Origin: Microvirga sesbaniae
GTDB taxonomy: Bacteria > Pseudomonadota > Alphaproteobacteria > Rhizobiales > Beijerinckiaceae
Assembly: GCF_025460805.1 (NCBI RefSeq)
Contig: NZ_JAMXFJ010000033.1
Span: 1 to 43,126, forward strand
Reading direction: 5' to 3'
DNA length: 43,126 nt
A program made the position numbers and the translations under genes. Shown piece by piece: positions 7,932 through 16,283 of the stretch. The notes under the pieces are model-generated. The model made no database searches and was not told the DNA's origin. It was given only the letters and a program-made list of their open reading frames with translations. Each line of letters opens with the position of its first letter. The stretch's first letter is position 1.

Positions 7932-7958
7932 GAGGCTCCGGTCATCGATCGGAGCCTC
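7932..7958. terminator. inverted repeat, probable terminator between converging genes
   Basis: GAGGCTCCG and CGGAGCCTC form a perfect 9-bp stem with a 9-base loop. It lies between the plus-strand microprotein gene and the 3' end of the minus-strand gene at 7988. There is no strong T run. Confidence 0.5.
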
Positions 7959-7987
7959 CAGGCCTGAACGTTCCAAAGGCTGCCCGG

Positions 7988-8251
7988 TCACATGCTGTGA
8001 TGGGTCGTGCCGTGATGCTTCTTGGTCGTATGATGCTTGCTGACGCTGCCTGTGGTCATGCCAAGCTGCTTCTGCTGAAGCAGCATCGAGCGCTCGCGGT
8101 CGCGCCTAGCCGTGTCCCGGTAAGTTGACGGATTTGTCGTCTGCGATCCGCTTCCACCCGGAACTGGCGGCGGAGGATTCTGGGCCATGGCGGTGGCGGC
8201 GGCCAGAGCGATGGTGGCGATGGTCACGCTACCCAACAGAATGCGACGCAT
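7988..8251 (-). CDS. secreted His-rich small protein, 87 residues
   Basis: AAGGAG lies 7 bases before ATG 8251. A signal peptide (ILLGSVTIATIALAAATAMA, cleaved before QNPPPP) precedes a Pro/Gly segment and a charged helix (DTARRDRERSMLLQQKQLG). The C-terminus is His/Thr/Lys-rich (HHTTKKHHGTTHHSM). The histidines suggest metal binding in the periplasm, but this is inference. No family is recognised. Confidence 0.6.
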   Translation of the reverse strand: MRRILLGSVTIATIALAAATAMAQNPPPPVPGGSGSQTTNPSTYRDTARRDRERSMLLQQKQLGMTTGSVSKHHTTKKHHGTTHHSM

Positions 8252-8416
8252 GGGGATCTCCTTGCGATCAGGTGCCCCTGGAGTGACGCTTATTGGTCAA
8301 CACCCAACGCGACGTGTTGGAGAAGGTTGCGGCCAAGATGGGGGACGGGACCCAGCAGGGTCGTGAGGGCCTGTTATTGGGCCGGAGGGAAGGTGCCGGC
8401 GGGCTGGACTCCCGAT

Positions 8417-8438
8417 ACTCTAGCCGCTTCACCACACC
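8417..8438. repeat. short dispersed repeat CTAGCCGCTTCAYCACA
   Basis: The motif occurs here and near 7017-7038, with a weaker relative near 4255-4290, each followed by a GCGGG-containing stretch. It is seen in the sequence only; its nature is unknown. Confidence 0.3.
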
Positions 8439-8494
8439 CCACCATCCGCTGACGCAGGCGGGGATGCGACTATGCCCCCGCCACTTGGATGGCA

Positions 8495-9022
8495 CTATGG
8501 TCCACTGGCTTGTTGTGCGGGAGGTGCAACGAGGGTTCCAAAAAACTCCTCGGTCTCAGCGCGGGTTATCCGCTGCCTCTCATTTCGCAGTTTCCGATAG
8601 GCAGCAACGCGCTCCTGAGCGTTGGCATTTAAGCCGTACCGTACTTCATTGTAGTCGTCGAGGGCACACTCCAGTGCGGCCCTAGCATTGCAAGTGGCTC
8701 GCCAACGATTTTCAAAGCGGAAGAACCGCCGAAGACCTTCAACGATAGCCGTTATGACTGTCAGAAAGAGCGCATATTGACCCGCGACTGATGTAGAAAT
8801 CCCGAAAACTGTGCTGCTCTGTCCGCTTCCGAGCACAAAAAGCGGGGCTAGTGCTGCTGCAAAGATAGCGACGATACCGCAGCTCCGATGCCAAATCCGT
8901 GCGACCTTCGAAGCTTTGTCATAATATTCAATATCGCTCCGCACGTTGTGGAGCAATCTATCCTCTTGGCTTTTCCATTCTTGTTCATTCAGAGGCAGAG
9001 CCACAACCCCATTAGCAGGCAT
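8495..9022 (-). CDS. DUF4231/SLATT-like two-TM protein
   Basis: This 175-residue protein starts at ATG 9022, 8 bases after AGGAGG. The in-frame GTG at 9031 abuts the Shine-Dalgarno and is rejected. It has an N-terminal helix (R-S-D-I-E-Y-Y-D-K-A) leading into two TM segments (about residues 45-62 and 74-92), then R-R-F-F-R-F-E-N-R-W-R and a long C-terminal helical region. This order is typical of DUF4231 in the SLATT superfamily. SLATT proteins are proposed pore-forming effectors of nucleotide-signalling immune systems. No cyclase or NTPase partner is adjacent, so a defence role is only a possibility. It is the last gene of the integrative element, a usual place for cargo. Confidence 0.65.
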   Translation of the reverse strand: MPANGVVALPLNEQEWKSQEDRLLHNVRSDIEYYDKASKVARIWHRSCGIVAIFAAALAPLFVLGSGQSSTVFGISTSVAGQYALFLTVITAIVEGLRRFFRFENRWRATCNARAALECALDDYNEVRYGLNANAQERVAAYRKLRNERQRITRAETEEFFGTLVAPPAQQASGP

Positions 9023-9034
9023 TTGCAACACCTC

Positions 9035-9301
9035 CTATAGGCTCCCTAGGAACTCACTCACCAATCCTATCATCTCTTTGATGGCTCGTCTTTCCTCAAT
9101 TGCCTCGCACGTAAACAGGCCATGCCGATAGCTGCCGTTCCTGTCGCCCTTTGGGGCTCCGCTGCCCTTCGATCCACCATGCATCCTGCATCGGCTCTTA
9201 CCATTCACCGCCGGGGACTGGCACGGCGTCCCGCTGCGTGTCTTCGCTCCACACCGGGGAGCCTGGAGCAAAGGCAATAACCTTCGGATCGATGGGTGCA
9301 T
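9035..9301 (-). CDS. HGGxSTG-type phage-associated protein
   Basis: The core C-G-A-K-T-R-x-G-x-P-C...C-R-M-H-G-G followed by GAPKGDRNGSYRHGLF is the signature of HGGxSTG proteins. These small Cys/His proteins are common in prophages near DNA-packaging genes. Two Cys, a further Cys and a His could bind zinc. Start MHPSIRR at 9301 keeps overlap with the upstream gene to about 104 bases; the in-frame ATGs at 9316 and 9400 overlap more, and none has a clear ribosome site. The upstream neighbour at 9198-10007 is its usual companion in rhizobial prophages, from memory. The molecular role is unknown. Confidence 0.65.
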   Translation of the reverse strand: MHPSIRRLLPLLQAPRCGAKTRSGTPCQSPAVNGKSRCRMHGGSKGSGAPKGDRNGSYRHGLFTCEAIEERRAIKEMIGLVSEFLGSL

Positions 9302-10007
9302 GGGGTTGGCTTCCATTTCCGATGGAGACCCCACCCCCTCCGGGATGATTGACGGCTCCAACGATGGCTTGGCCTCCGGAATGGACGTGGACATGCTCAA
9401 CTCTCACTGTCTGTTCGCCGCCTCGTCTCAGCTTGGCGAGGGTTTCCACCTGTGTCGTGTAGGTGCGGAGGAGTTTCACCGCGAGGCCGCCAGCGGCTTG
9501 GATCGCGGGGACCGTGCCATTGCCCCGGGCGATGTCGAGCATGGACATGGCTGCCTCATGGGTTGCCGCCATCTGCACCGCCAGCATGGCCTCTGTCTCG
9601 TTCTCCGGACGGACGCCAGCCACGACCGCCAAGCCGGCATTGATCCCTTCGGCCCTGCCCTGTCCTGACCGCTGCATGGCCGTGGCCAGGAGCGAGATAG
9701 ACCGCGCCATGAAGTCATGAGAGGTCGTCCCGAACGCATCCTTGAGCTGGGCCGCCCACCCCTCGTAATCGGAGTGAGAGGCATCAAGTTGCATACTGGC
9801 ACCCTCTCCAGTGGCATTCACCTGCACCCGCTTGCGACGGGAGCTAATGCGAGCCTTGGCGTCGGCCGCCTCCCCCTTGTCACGTTCCGTTGCTTCGGGC
9901 TTCGGAGGCACAGGAACAACCGACTTGGTGGCCGCCGTCTTCCTCTGTTTTTTCTCTGTTGAGACAGTGACCGCCTTGAGTATCTGTTTTTCGTCGATAT
10001 CGACCAT
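9198..10007 (-). CDS. phage-type hypothetical protein, 269 residues
   Basis: ATG 10007 shares its A with the TGA of the preceding gene (TGATG), with GGAG upstream, so the two are translationally coupled. The N-terminal 70 residues are Lys/Ala/Pro-rich and probably disordered. A helical core follows (MLAVQMAATHEAAMSMLDIA and TRTYTTQVETLAKLRRGGEQ-like), then V-x-H-V-H-V-x-x-G-G-Q-A-I-V-G-x-V. This is an unannotated family I associate with rhizobial prophages beside HGGxSTG genes. The Gly-rich C-terminus overlaps the next gene. No activity can be assigned. Confidence 0.6.
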   Translation of the reverse strand: MVDIDEKQILKAVTVSTEKKQRKTAATKSVVPVPPKPEATERDKGEAADAKARISSRRKRVQVNATGEGASMQLDASHSDYEGWAAQLKDAFGTTSHDFMARSISLLATAMQRSGQGRAEGINAGLAVVAGVRPENETEAMLAVQMAATHEAAMSMLDIARGNGTVPAIQAAGGLAVKLLRTYTTQVETLAKLRRGGEQTVRVEHVHVHSGGQAIVGAVNHPGGGGVSIGNGSQPHAPIDPKVIAFAPGSPVWSEDTQRDAVPVPGGEW

Positions 10008-10507
10008 CAATGAAACTCCTTCAGATTACGCTCAAAGAGACGGCCATCAGATAGCCGGGCGCCTGACATGGAAAGCATGGAGACGGCTGCGCCTCGCATC
10101 GCCCAAGCGAGGCCCTCGGCCCCAAACAGGTCATTGGATTGCCAACGCAGAGAGGCCGCCTGCTGCCCGTGGCTGTCGAGAAATCGGCCTGCATCGTCTA
10201 TCGCACGGCGCCATTCCTCTGCCGCGCGATCCGATGGGCAACCAGTCTGGAAGGCCGCAAAGGCGAGGGAGAAAACGGGCGGAACATGCCCGTCAATCTC
10301 CATCATGGCTTGCCGCTCCTCTACATCAGGACGAACAGGGACAGGTACGGACACACCGGTTACACGGGTTACAAAGCCCTGTAACTCGTAAGCGCTTGAA
10401 TTTGCAGCGGTTGTACGGGTTACACCGGTTACACGCTTTTTCTGGTCAACCCGAGCCCGCAGGTCCGCCCAAAAGGTGTCCCGGTGAGGGGTTGTTGCAG
10501 TGTTCAT
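10007..10507 (-). CDS. phage/satellite hypothetical protein with Val-Thr repeat
   Basis: ATG 10507 follows GGGGAGGCGC. The 166-residue protein starts with about 25 basic residues and then a Val-Thr-rich segment (KKRVTGVTRTT...FVTRVTGVSVPV) encoded by repeated GGTTACA-type motifs. A helical C-terminal half follows (EEWRRAIDDAGRFLDSHGQQ). It overlaps the DUF927 ATPase gene's stop region closely and is coupled to the next gene. It may accompany replication functions of the element; this is inferred from position only. Confidence 0.55.
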   Translation of the reverse strand: MNTATTPHRDTFWADLRARVDQKKRVTGVTRTTAANSSAYELQGFVTRVTGVSVPVPVRPDVEERQAMMEIDGHVPPVFSLAFAAFQTGCPSDRAAEEWRRAIDDAGRFLDSHGQQAASLRWQSNDLFGAEGLAWAMRGAAVSMLSMSGARLSDGRLFERNLKEFH

Positions 10508-10517
10508 GCGCCTCCCC

Positions 10518-12293
10518 TTAGTGTTCAAGAGCCGAGGCCTTGACCGCATAGACGGCCTTTGATGTGCCTTCGACCTTCACATGGTAGCGATGGGTAGCCC
10601 GGTCAGAGTTCGACACGAGGAGTTCGCCACGATCCGCCAGCATCGCCGCAACGCTCTTGGGTTCTGCCACGCCCGCAAGAACCTCCTTCCATCCGGTGGC
10701 TGTGAAGCCCCAATAAAGTTGCTTGTTCCTGTGAAAGCGGTATCCGATCAAATCGCGGAAGCCCTGTCCGTTGACCGGCATATCGGCTGCAAGCTCATGC
10801 AGCGGACGGAACCTGCTTTCCCCGTGTTTCTCAACAGCGGCGCGCAGGGCCTCAACTGCCGCCAGCAACTCGCCGGGCCCCTCCCCGCCAAGCGTCGAGC
10901 GCCACGCATCGAAGCAGATTGCCGCCGCCCGTTCCGGCTCGTTCTCCCCCCAAGGAAGATTGAGGGCATCCCGCGCCAGCTCCCCAGCAGCGGCGATCAA
11001 GGCGAACCGTTGCGCCACACGAAAGGCCTGCCCTCCGTTCGTGCCTGCTGTCTCAAGGATCTTCCGCTGAATTGTCTCAATGCGGTCCCTCGCGGCCTCG
11101 GCCACAAGGTCGGGGTTATCAGCAAGGATCGCGGCGAACGCCTGCCCCGCCGTGCCGTAGTATTGAAGCGAAGCCGCCTTGATGGACTTGGAGAAGTTCG
11201 CCGGTTCATGGCCCTTCGTGTCCTCAAAGAGCCCAAGGCGCTTACCGGCATCGGCCGGCACGTCCACAAGGCGGATCAACTGCCCTGCCTTAGCCCGCTT
11301 GCCCGTCTCAGCAATCTTGTCGCCTAGACCGATTTCCCCGGATGACAAAAGCATGATGCGCCATTCGGAACGCACCCGCGCATCGCCGTCACGGGTACCG
11401 CGAGCCTTGCCCTGCCCGTTGACCAGCAGGTAGGCGGTTGAACCTGCCTCCCGAGCGTCCAACTCGCCCAGCTCGTCCAATGCCAAGAGGGTGCCGGAAT
11501 GAGCCCGCGCGATAGCCTCCAAGGCGTTGCCGGTCGCCCGCCACGTCTGGGTGAAGCCGCCTCGTCCGCCGCCTCCCCACACGCTGCCGGCAACGACAAG
11601 CGCTGTGCTCTTGCCGAGGGAGGAGCCGCCGACAAGATGCACCCCGCCGCCCTCGTCGTTGAGAAGATCCGCGAGTGGCCCGGCGAAGGCGAGGGAGAGC
11701 GCCATGATAAGCCGCGAGTTGCCGGCCGCAGGTTGAGCAACGTGTTTGATCCATTCATCAAGGGTGCCTTTCTGCGCATAACGGGCGGCATCGGCTTTGC
11801 CGTCATAGACGACGCTCTCACCTTCGGCATTGCCAAGGGTCACATGAGGCAGAACGAATGCACTCCCGTGCCACCCGCTCCGCTTCACGAGACGGACCCG
11901 GTTGCGGCAGTCGAGGCCGACGAACCCGGCCTTGAGCTTCTTGAGCCGGTCGGACTGCGGCGAGATTTCCAGCCCACCCGAAACGAGGGGCTTCACCACG
12001 TCGGTGCCATCTCCGATCAGATCCGCCAACGGGACAAAATGACGGTGCAAGAGCCCGTCGCGGTCCCGCCATTCAAGAGCGATAGCCCAACCGTCACCCC
12101 CTTGGTCGCGAGCGAGTCCAAGGACCCTGAACGGCCCAGAGAGTTGCATAGGCGTTGCATCGTCCTTGCCAGAGTCGAACCAAAGGCCGCGACTGTTGAG
12201 CGTATAGCCCCTAGGCCACTCGACCGCGTCGCCCGCATTAATCGGATCGGGCAACGCGGCAATCATCGTGTCGTCAAGTTCAACGTAATCCAT
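10518..12293 (-). CDS. DUF927 domain ATPase (element replication/primase-helicase-like)
   Basis: In this 591-residue protein, residues about 20-200 are the DUF927 N-terminal part. Walker A (V-G-G-S-S-L-G-K-S-T) lies near 222-230 and Walker B (T-L-L-A-L-D-E-L) near 268-274. A sensor-like S-S-G-E segment and an Arg-rich helical C-terminus follow. DUF927 proteins are superfamily 3-like or archaeo-eukaryotic-primase-associated helicases of phages, satellites and integrative elements. It starts 3 bases after the stop of the previous gene. It is the likely replication ATPase of this element. A primase catalytic domain is not evident, so priming would need another protein. Confidence 0.75.
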   Translation of the reverse strand: MDYVELDDTMIAALPDPINAGDAVEWPRGYTLNSRGLWFDSGKDDATPMQLSGPFRVLGLARDQGGDGWAIALEWRDRDGLLHRHFVPLADLIGDGTDVVKPLVSGGLEISPQSDRLKKLKAGFVGLDCRNRVRLVKRSGWHGSAFVLPHVTLGNAEGESVVYDGKADAARYAQKGTLDEWIKHVAQPAAGNSRLIMALSLAFAGPLADLLNDEGGGVHLVGGSSLGKSTALVVAGSVWGGGGRGGFTQTWRATGNALEAIARAHSGTLLALDELGELDAREAGSTAYLLVNGQGKARGTRDGDARVRSEWRIMLLSSGEIGLGDKIAETGKRAKAGQLIRLVDVPADAGKRLGLFEDTKGHEPANFSKSIKAASLQYYGTAGQAFAAILADNPDLVAEAARDRIETIQRKILETAGTNGGQAFRVAQRFALIAAAGELARDALNLPWGENEPERAAAICFDAWRSTLGGEGPGELLAAVEALRAAVEKHGESRFRPLHELAADMPVNGQGFRDLIGYRFHRNKQLYWGFTATGWKEVLAGVAEPKSVAAMLADRGELLVSNSDRATHRYHVKVEGTSKAVYAVKASALEH

Positions 12294-12296
12294 GCG

Positions 12297-12860
12297 TCAC
12301 GCTGTTTTCCTGGAAGAGGAGGGAATAAGGATGCGGGGAGCCGGGCGCGTGAGGAGTTGCCTCAACTCGGCACCATGGGCGGCATCCTCGGCTAAGAGGG
12401 GCCCAGCGCAATCGAGATAATGCGCCGCGACATGAGAGCGGACGAGGCAAAGGCCATCTCGCCTTGCCCTCAGCCATTCGACCGGGGAGCGCCACACCGG
12501 CAGGCCATCGGAGAGGCGCGGCCGGTAGGCCAATTCCTCGCCGAGCGCCCATGCCAGCCCGAGCCAGGTTGCTAGCCTGTTCATCTGTGGAGCCCAGGCC
12601 ACAACATCACGAGCAAGCCCCAGACTGTCTGATACGAGGAAGAGGAAGGCGCGAACGCCCTCCACTCCGTGTTTATGATGGTGCTCGAATTCAAAGCCTC
12701 CGTTGTCGAAAACGATATAGGAGGCTTTGACCGGAGTTGGGCCCGCAAGAGCGTCAGCCGGAATGCCCAGGCGCTCCATCTCTGTCACTTCGCGCGGAAG
12801 CAAGTTGCTGATAGCGTTGAAGGTGCCAGCAGTACGAGCCGGACTGGACGGACTAAGCAT
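12297..12860 (-). CDS. element protein of unknown function, 187 residues
   Basis: ATG 12860 lies within ATGCTTAG and overlaps the upstream gene's stop by 8 bases, with GGAGG 8 bases before it. The longer in-frame extension to 13127 is rejected because it is antisense-like and overlaps two genes. The protein contains A-S-Y-I-V-F-D-N-G-G-F-E-F-E-H-H-H-K-H-G-V-E-G near residues 44-66, a His-rich stretch that could bind metal. Trp-rich helices follow. No family is recognised. It is cotranscribed with the DUF927 ATPase. Confidence 0.6.
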   Translation of the reverse strand: MLSPSSPARTAGTFNAISNLLPREVTEMERLGIPADALAGPTPVKASYIVFDNGGFEFEHHHKHGVEGVRAFLFLVSDSLGLARDVVAWAPQMNRLATWLGLAWALGEELAYRPRLSDGLPVWRSPVEWLRARRDGLCLVRSHVAAHYLDCAGPLLAEDAAHGAELRQLLTRPAPRILIPSSSRKTA

Positions 12861-13188
12861 TGCCCACCTCCATTCCGTTGGCAAAATGAGAGGAGAGAGC
12901 AGAGAGCCCGAGGCGCAGAAGATTGGCGCGTTCAGCGCATCCAAGGCCGCCATTGTCGCGGCATACGGATGACAGAACGTAGGCCACTCCATCGCCAAGG
13001 GGCATGATGGTACGGGCTGCGGAGAGCCGGGCCTTGGCGGCTTCGCTGTCGGACTTCTGCCACAGGTCAACCAGTCGGCGCCCGGCTTCATACTGGCCGC
13101 GATCAATGAGGCCAGAAACCCAGGCACTATAAAGGGCAGTGCCAGGCTGCCCGGCCTGTTCGGGATAGGTGCGAACAGGATTAGCCAT
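12853..13188 (-). CDS. element protein of unknown function, 111 residues
   Basis: ATG 13188 overlaps the upstream stop by 8 bases (ATGGCTAA), the same arrangement as the next junction. This supports the ATG over the GTG at 13206. It is a soluble, helical protein with a Y-x-x-G-x-x-L-x-x-L-W segment (GQYEAGRRLVDLWQKSD) and three Cys, two of them in S-V-C-R-D-N-G-G-L-G-C. No signature is recognised. Confidence 0.6.
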   Translation of the reverse strand: MANPVRTYPEQAGQPGTALYSAWVSGLIDRGQYEAGRRLVDLWQKSDSEAAKARLSAARTIMPLGDGVAYVLSSVCRDNGGLGCAERANLLRLGLSALSSHFANGMEVGNA

Positions 13189-13537
13189 GAGCACGATCCC
13201 CCGCACGGATGACTTCCATCACGACAAGCGGAGTATGCAACTTGTAGCGCCCGTGCGTTCCCTCGAAGGGTCCGCTATGGCGCTCACGCTCGGTCTCGAT
13301 GCTAAGGCCATAATCGCGCCGCAGGCACATCACGTAATGTGAAAGGCGGCGGCCAGGCCATTCAAGAGTCGTTACACCACGAAGGCCGGCTTCGTGCAGG
13401 ATGTAAGCCATCCATGCAAGCCGCTTGGACAACTTCAACTCGCGTCCATCATCTGTGCGAGCCCTGAGGCCAGTTACCTCATGGTTACGGCATGAAAAAG
13501 GGTTGCCCCGTTTATGGGGTGTGTTATGAGTAATCAT
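13181..13537 (-). CDS. winged-helix domain phage protein
   Basis: This 118-residue protein is read from ATG 13537, with AGGAA upstream. It has K-L-S-K-R-L-A-W-M-A-Y-I-L-H-E-A-G and then a wing-like W-P-G-R-R-L-S-H-Y-V-M-C-L-R-R-D-Y-G-L. This is the pattern of the small winged-helix domain proteins found in alphaproteobacterial prophages. It probably binds DNA, as a regulator or replication accessory. It is the first gene of the tightly overlapping run down to the HGGxSTG gene. Confidence 0.6.
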   Translation of the reverse strand: MITHNTPHKRGNPFSCRNHEVTGLRARTDDGRELKLSKRLAWMAYILHEAGLRGVTTLEWPGRRLSHYVMCLRRDYGLSIETERERHSGPFEGTHGRYKLHTPLVVMEVIRAGDRAHG

Positions 13538-13611
13538 CTTTGAAAATTCCTATTTTCCCCTTGCACGGACTTTGCCGGTTGCGTGTTGGGGGATTTCTTT
13601 TTGGGGAATAT

Positions 13612-13818
13612 TTAGGCGCTTGCCGCCAGCTCCGAAGTCGAGCGCCGGGCTCGTTCAGTCATCCATTCCTTGACGGTCGGGACGTGATAGCGGACGGACT
13701 TGCCGATTTTTGAGAAGGGGGGAGTATCGCCAGTGAGGCGGCGCTTGTTCCAGGTGGATGCGCTAATTCCGGTAATCTCTGCCAGCCTGCGCGTATCGAC
13801 GTATTCGTTTGTAGTCAT
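13612..13818 (-). CDS. AlpA-like helix-turn-helix regulator/excisionase
   Basis: In these 68 residues, Y-V-D-T-R-R-L-A-E-I-T-G-I-S-A-S-T-W is a MerR/AlpA-type helix-turn-helix. The basic wing P-P-F-S-K-I-G-K-S-V-R-Y follows, and then a W-M-T-E-R helix. In P4-like elements AlpA-type proteins activate the integrase or act as directionality factors. It lies between the element's early operon and the integrase-side genes. Confidence 0.75.
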   Translation of the reverse strand: MTTNEYVDTRRLAEITGISASTWNKRRLTGDTPPFSKIGKSVRYHVPTVKEWMTERARRSTSELAASA

Positions 13819-13948
13819 TGCCGTTCTTACCCCTAAGGAAACACCCGCTAACGTCGGGCACGGCTAAGACTAATAAGCACCCATCAGGCCAAGGTCATAG
13901 GCTTTGTTTTGGGGCTGGCGGCTGCACATCAAGGGATACGTAGGGCGT

Positions 13949-14800
13949 TTAAGATGTTCGCTCCTTTCGTTTCGCGTCCTGCCATTCTTCTTTGGCTCTC
14001 GGTACAATTTTCGATAGATTGCTCTCCAGCGCCTCAAGGCTTTGCGTAGACCGCCGAAAGTCGGGCGGGAATTGCGCCTGCAAGTCGGAAGCAAAGGCTA
14101 CAAACGGCGAAGGCGGCTTATCGGGGTCGCTGCGCTTCGCGGCCGTGACTACCATGCCAAGATCAAGCCAGAAGAACGTCAGGTTCTTGATTAATCTCTC
14201 CCAGCTCTCCCCGGGTCGATAATAGCGCCCATCGCTGTACGATCCCATTTCTCGAGCAGCCTGATCACACGCTATGACGAACGCGGTCATAGTATGGACC
14301 ATCTGATCAACCGAAAAATCACGGAGTCGCTGTTCGCACCAGTCCCGCCTGACCCACTCCTGAATATCGTCCGGGTTTTCAGACTCAGGATCGGAGTCTG
14401 AGTGGGGAACCACATATCGTTCCTCATCCGGGATCAAAGGGGGGCCGAGAAAGAAGCTGCGCCCCCCCCTTGCGAGAGCCTGATTGATTAAGTGCTCAAC
14501 GTGATGGTTCGCCTCCCTTGCCGGGTCACTCTCCCAACCAGGCATTAATGCCTGCCAGAAAGCGTTCGCAGCCTTCTCGATGTCCTGAAGGCGCTTCAGT
14601 GCCATATTAAGATCGGCGGCATTTAGCTCGAATTGGACAGAGGAGTAATACGAATACACAATCCTGACGAGCTGGTTTCGGTTGTCCTCGGACAGCTGCC
14701 CCATGTGTTTGTCAGCTACGGCCCAAAACTCGTCCGTTGGACAAAAATCGAGCGCGTTAGTAACCGTTGCCCCCGGCAACTTCGCTTTGGCTTTCGGCAT
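13949..14800 (-). CDS. hypothetical protein, 283 residues
   Basis: The frame runs from ATG 14800. The protein is largely helical, with an acidic central linker (PHSDSDPESENPDD) and a basic C-terminus (AKEEWQDAKRKER). It has no signal, membrane segment or nucleotide-binding motif. It lies between the integrase and the AlpA-like gene. It may be cargo or a regulator of the element; no homology is recognised. Confidence 0.55.
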   Translation of the reverse strand: MPKAKAKLPGATVTNALDFCPTDEFWAVADKHMGQLSEDNRNQLVRIVYSYYSSVQFELNAADLNMALKRLQDIEKAANAFWQALMPGWESDPAREANHHVEHLINQALARGGRSFFLGPPLIPDEERYVVPHSDSDPESENPDDIQEWVRRDWCEQRLRDFSVDQMVHTMTAFVIACDQAAREMGSYSDGRYYRPGESWERLIKNLTFFWLDLGMVVTAAKRSDPDKPPSPFVAFASDLQAQFPPDFRRSTQSLEALESNLSKIVPRAKEEWQDAKRKERTS

Positions 14801-14847
14801 TCAGCACCGCACATGCATTGCCCGCACCATGAAAGGTGACACACGGC

Positions 14848-14868
14848 AGCCCCGGTGCGGTCGGGGCT
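14848..14868. terminator. hairpin between integrase and 283-residue gene
   Basis: AGCCCCG and CGGGGCT form a perfect 7-bp stem around a 7-base loop. TTTC follows on the plus strand only. Its position downstream of the integrase stop suggests a transcript boundary. Confidence 0.35.
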
Positions 14869-14903
14869 TTCGGGTGGCCGCCCTAGCCGTGTGCCGTCTC
14901 AGA

Positions 14904-16127
14904 CTACGTGCCCTGCGCCCCCCGAATGGACATTGGATCAGTAGCCTTGACTGCATCTTCATTGGCTGAAGACACCTCGGCCGCCCCAAGGATCGAGGCC
15001 GCGATACGCTCCGATAGTTCGCGCACAGGATCGGTTTGCCGAGAGACATATCGGCCCGTCATGGCGAGTGTTTTATGGCCGAGTGCATCGCGAAGAATAA
15101 GCGCATTCGCCCCAAGCGCCGCGCCTCGCGTGGCAAACGCATGGCGAAGGTCATGCAGATGCAAATCTTTCACGTTCGCTTCGGTGAGCACAGCCGCCCA
15201 GGCATCTCGAAGGTTGGAATTACTAAGGGGGCCGTCCCCCTCGTCATTGGGGGCCACCCACTGGCTATCCCTTAGGGCCATCTTCAAAAGCGCAACGACA
15301 GGCCCCGGCAGTGGAACTGTTCTCGCCCCCGCCTTTGCATTCTCGGCACGGAGCCGGAGAACACCCGCTTCCAGGTCTACGTCGTTCCAATGAGCAGACT
15401 GCCACTCCCCGCGCCGACAGCCAGTCAGAGGGAGGAGCTTAAATATTAGTTTCGCGCTCGTTCGGATCGGAGCTTCGTCTATGGCCTTCCAGACGGCCCG
15501 CAACTCTTTATCAGTCGGCACCCTGTCGCGGCTCTTTTCAGGATGGGGGGCTATCCCGCGAGCCGGATTATCTCTCAAGAGGTCATCGGCAACGGCAAGA
15601 TTGAGCGCCTTCCTCAGGATTGCGAGATCCAAATTTGCCTGTCGGGGGCGATGAGTCTGCTTCGAATGCCAAGCCCTGATTTGGGCCCGCGTCAGGTCAG
15701 GAAGCCGGGTTGACCCAAATTCCGGTATGAGCGTCCGGTTGATCATCTCCTCGAAGGCTTTAGCCGTACTGGCCTTCCGCTTCGGCTTCCAATGCTCTTT
15801 GAGCGCCGTCAATAGAATGTCCTTAACAGTCCGATCCTTTGCCCGTGCAGCCCTGTTGCCAGCCGGATCTTCACCATGTGCGACTTGGCCGAGAAGCTTC
15901 TTAGCCTCCTGGCGAGCCTGCTCCGGCGTCAGCACCCCATGACGGCCAATCGAAAGTCTTCGCGTGGGAAAGCCCCTCCCCCGCCCGGCTCGATACTCAA
16001 CCAGGTAGGTTCTTGATCCATCGGCGTTTAGGCGCACCCCGAACCCGGTCAGTTCGTCGTCACGGACAATGCGCCCCACGTCGTCAGGGCCCAGCCCATC
16101 TACAAGGCGTTTTGTAATCCTCGGCAT
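14904..16127 (-). CDS. site-specific tyrosine integrase (P4-like)
   Basis: This 407-residue recombinase starts at ATG 16127, with AAGG upstream; the extension to 16280 runs into the att site and is rejected. An N-terminal arm-type DNA-binding domain (DUF4102-like: D-x-x-L-x-G-F-G-V-R-L) precedes a core-binding domain (about 100-195) and the catalytic domain. All catalytic residues are visible: R238 in TGCRRGE, H325 and R328 in HDLR, H351 in LGHK and Y360 in TGRY. The gene lies 157 bases from the tRNA-Leu(CAA) remnant at 16284-16335, its expected attachment site. It should recombine attP with the anticodon-loop/3' part of that tRNA. Confidence 0.9.
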   Translation of the reverse strand: MPRITKRLVDGLGPDDVGRIVRDDELTGFGVRLNADGSRTYLVEYRAGRGRGFPTRRLSIGRHGVLTPEQARQEAKKLLGQVAHGEDPAGNRAARAKDRTVKDILLTALKEHWKPKRKASTAKAFEEMINRTLIPEFGSTRLPDLTRAQIRAWHSKQTHRPRQANLDLAILRKALNLAVADDLLRDNPARGIAPHPEKSRDRVPTDKELRAVWKAIDEAPIRTSAKLIFKLLPLTGCRRGEWQSAHWNDVDLEAGVLRLRAENAKAGARTVPLPGPVVALLKMALRDSQWVAPNDEGDGPLSNSNLRDAWAAVLTEANVKDLHLHDLRHAFATRGAALGANALILRDALGHKTLAMTGRYVSRQTDPVRELSERIAASILGAAEVSSANEDAVKATDPMSIRGAQGT

Positions 16128-16283
16128 ATGCCTTGACCGCTCCGTGTCGGCACCATGTCGGCACCGAACTTCAAACATGAGGATACGCCAGGAATGGTGG
16201 CGCAATATAAACAAAATGCTTTCAAAGGGTTCTGGATACAAGAGGAAACATCGGGAAAGTGCCGGAAAGTTCTCGCACAAAAC

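Noticed and set aside
8293..8685. 130-codon plus-strand ORF
   Set aside because: It overlaps the 3' end of the DUF4231 gene and contains a short dispersed repeat. It has only a TTG start and no domain.
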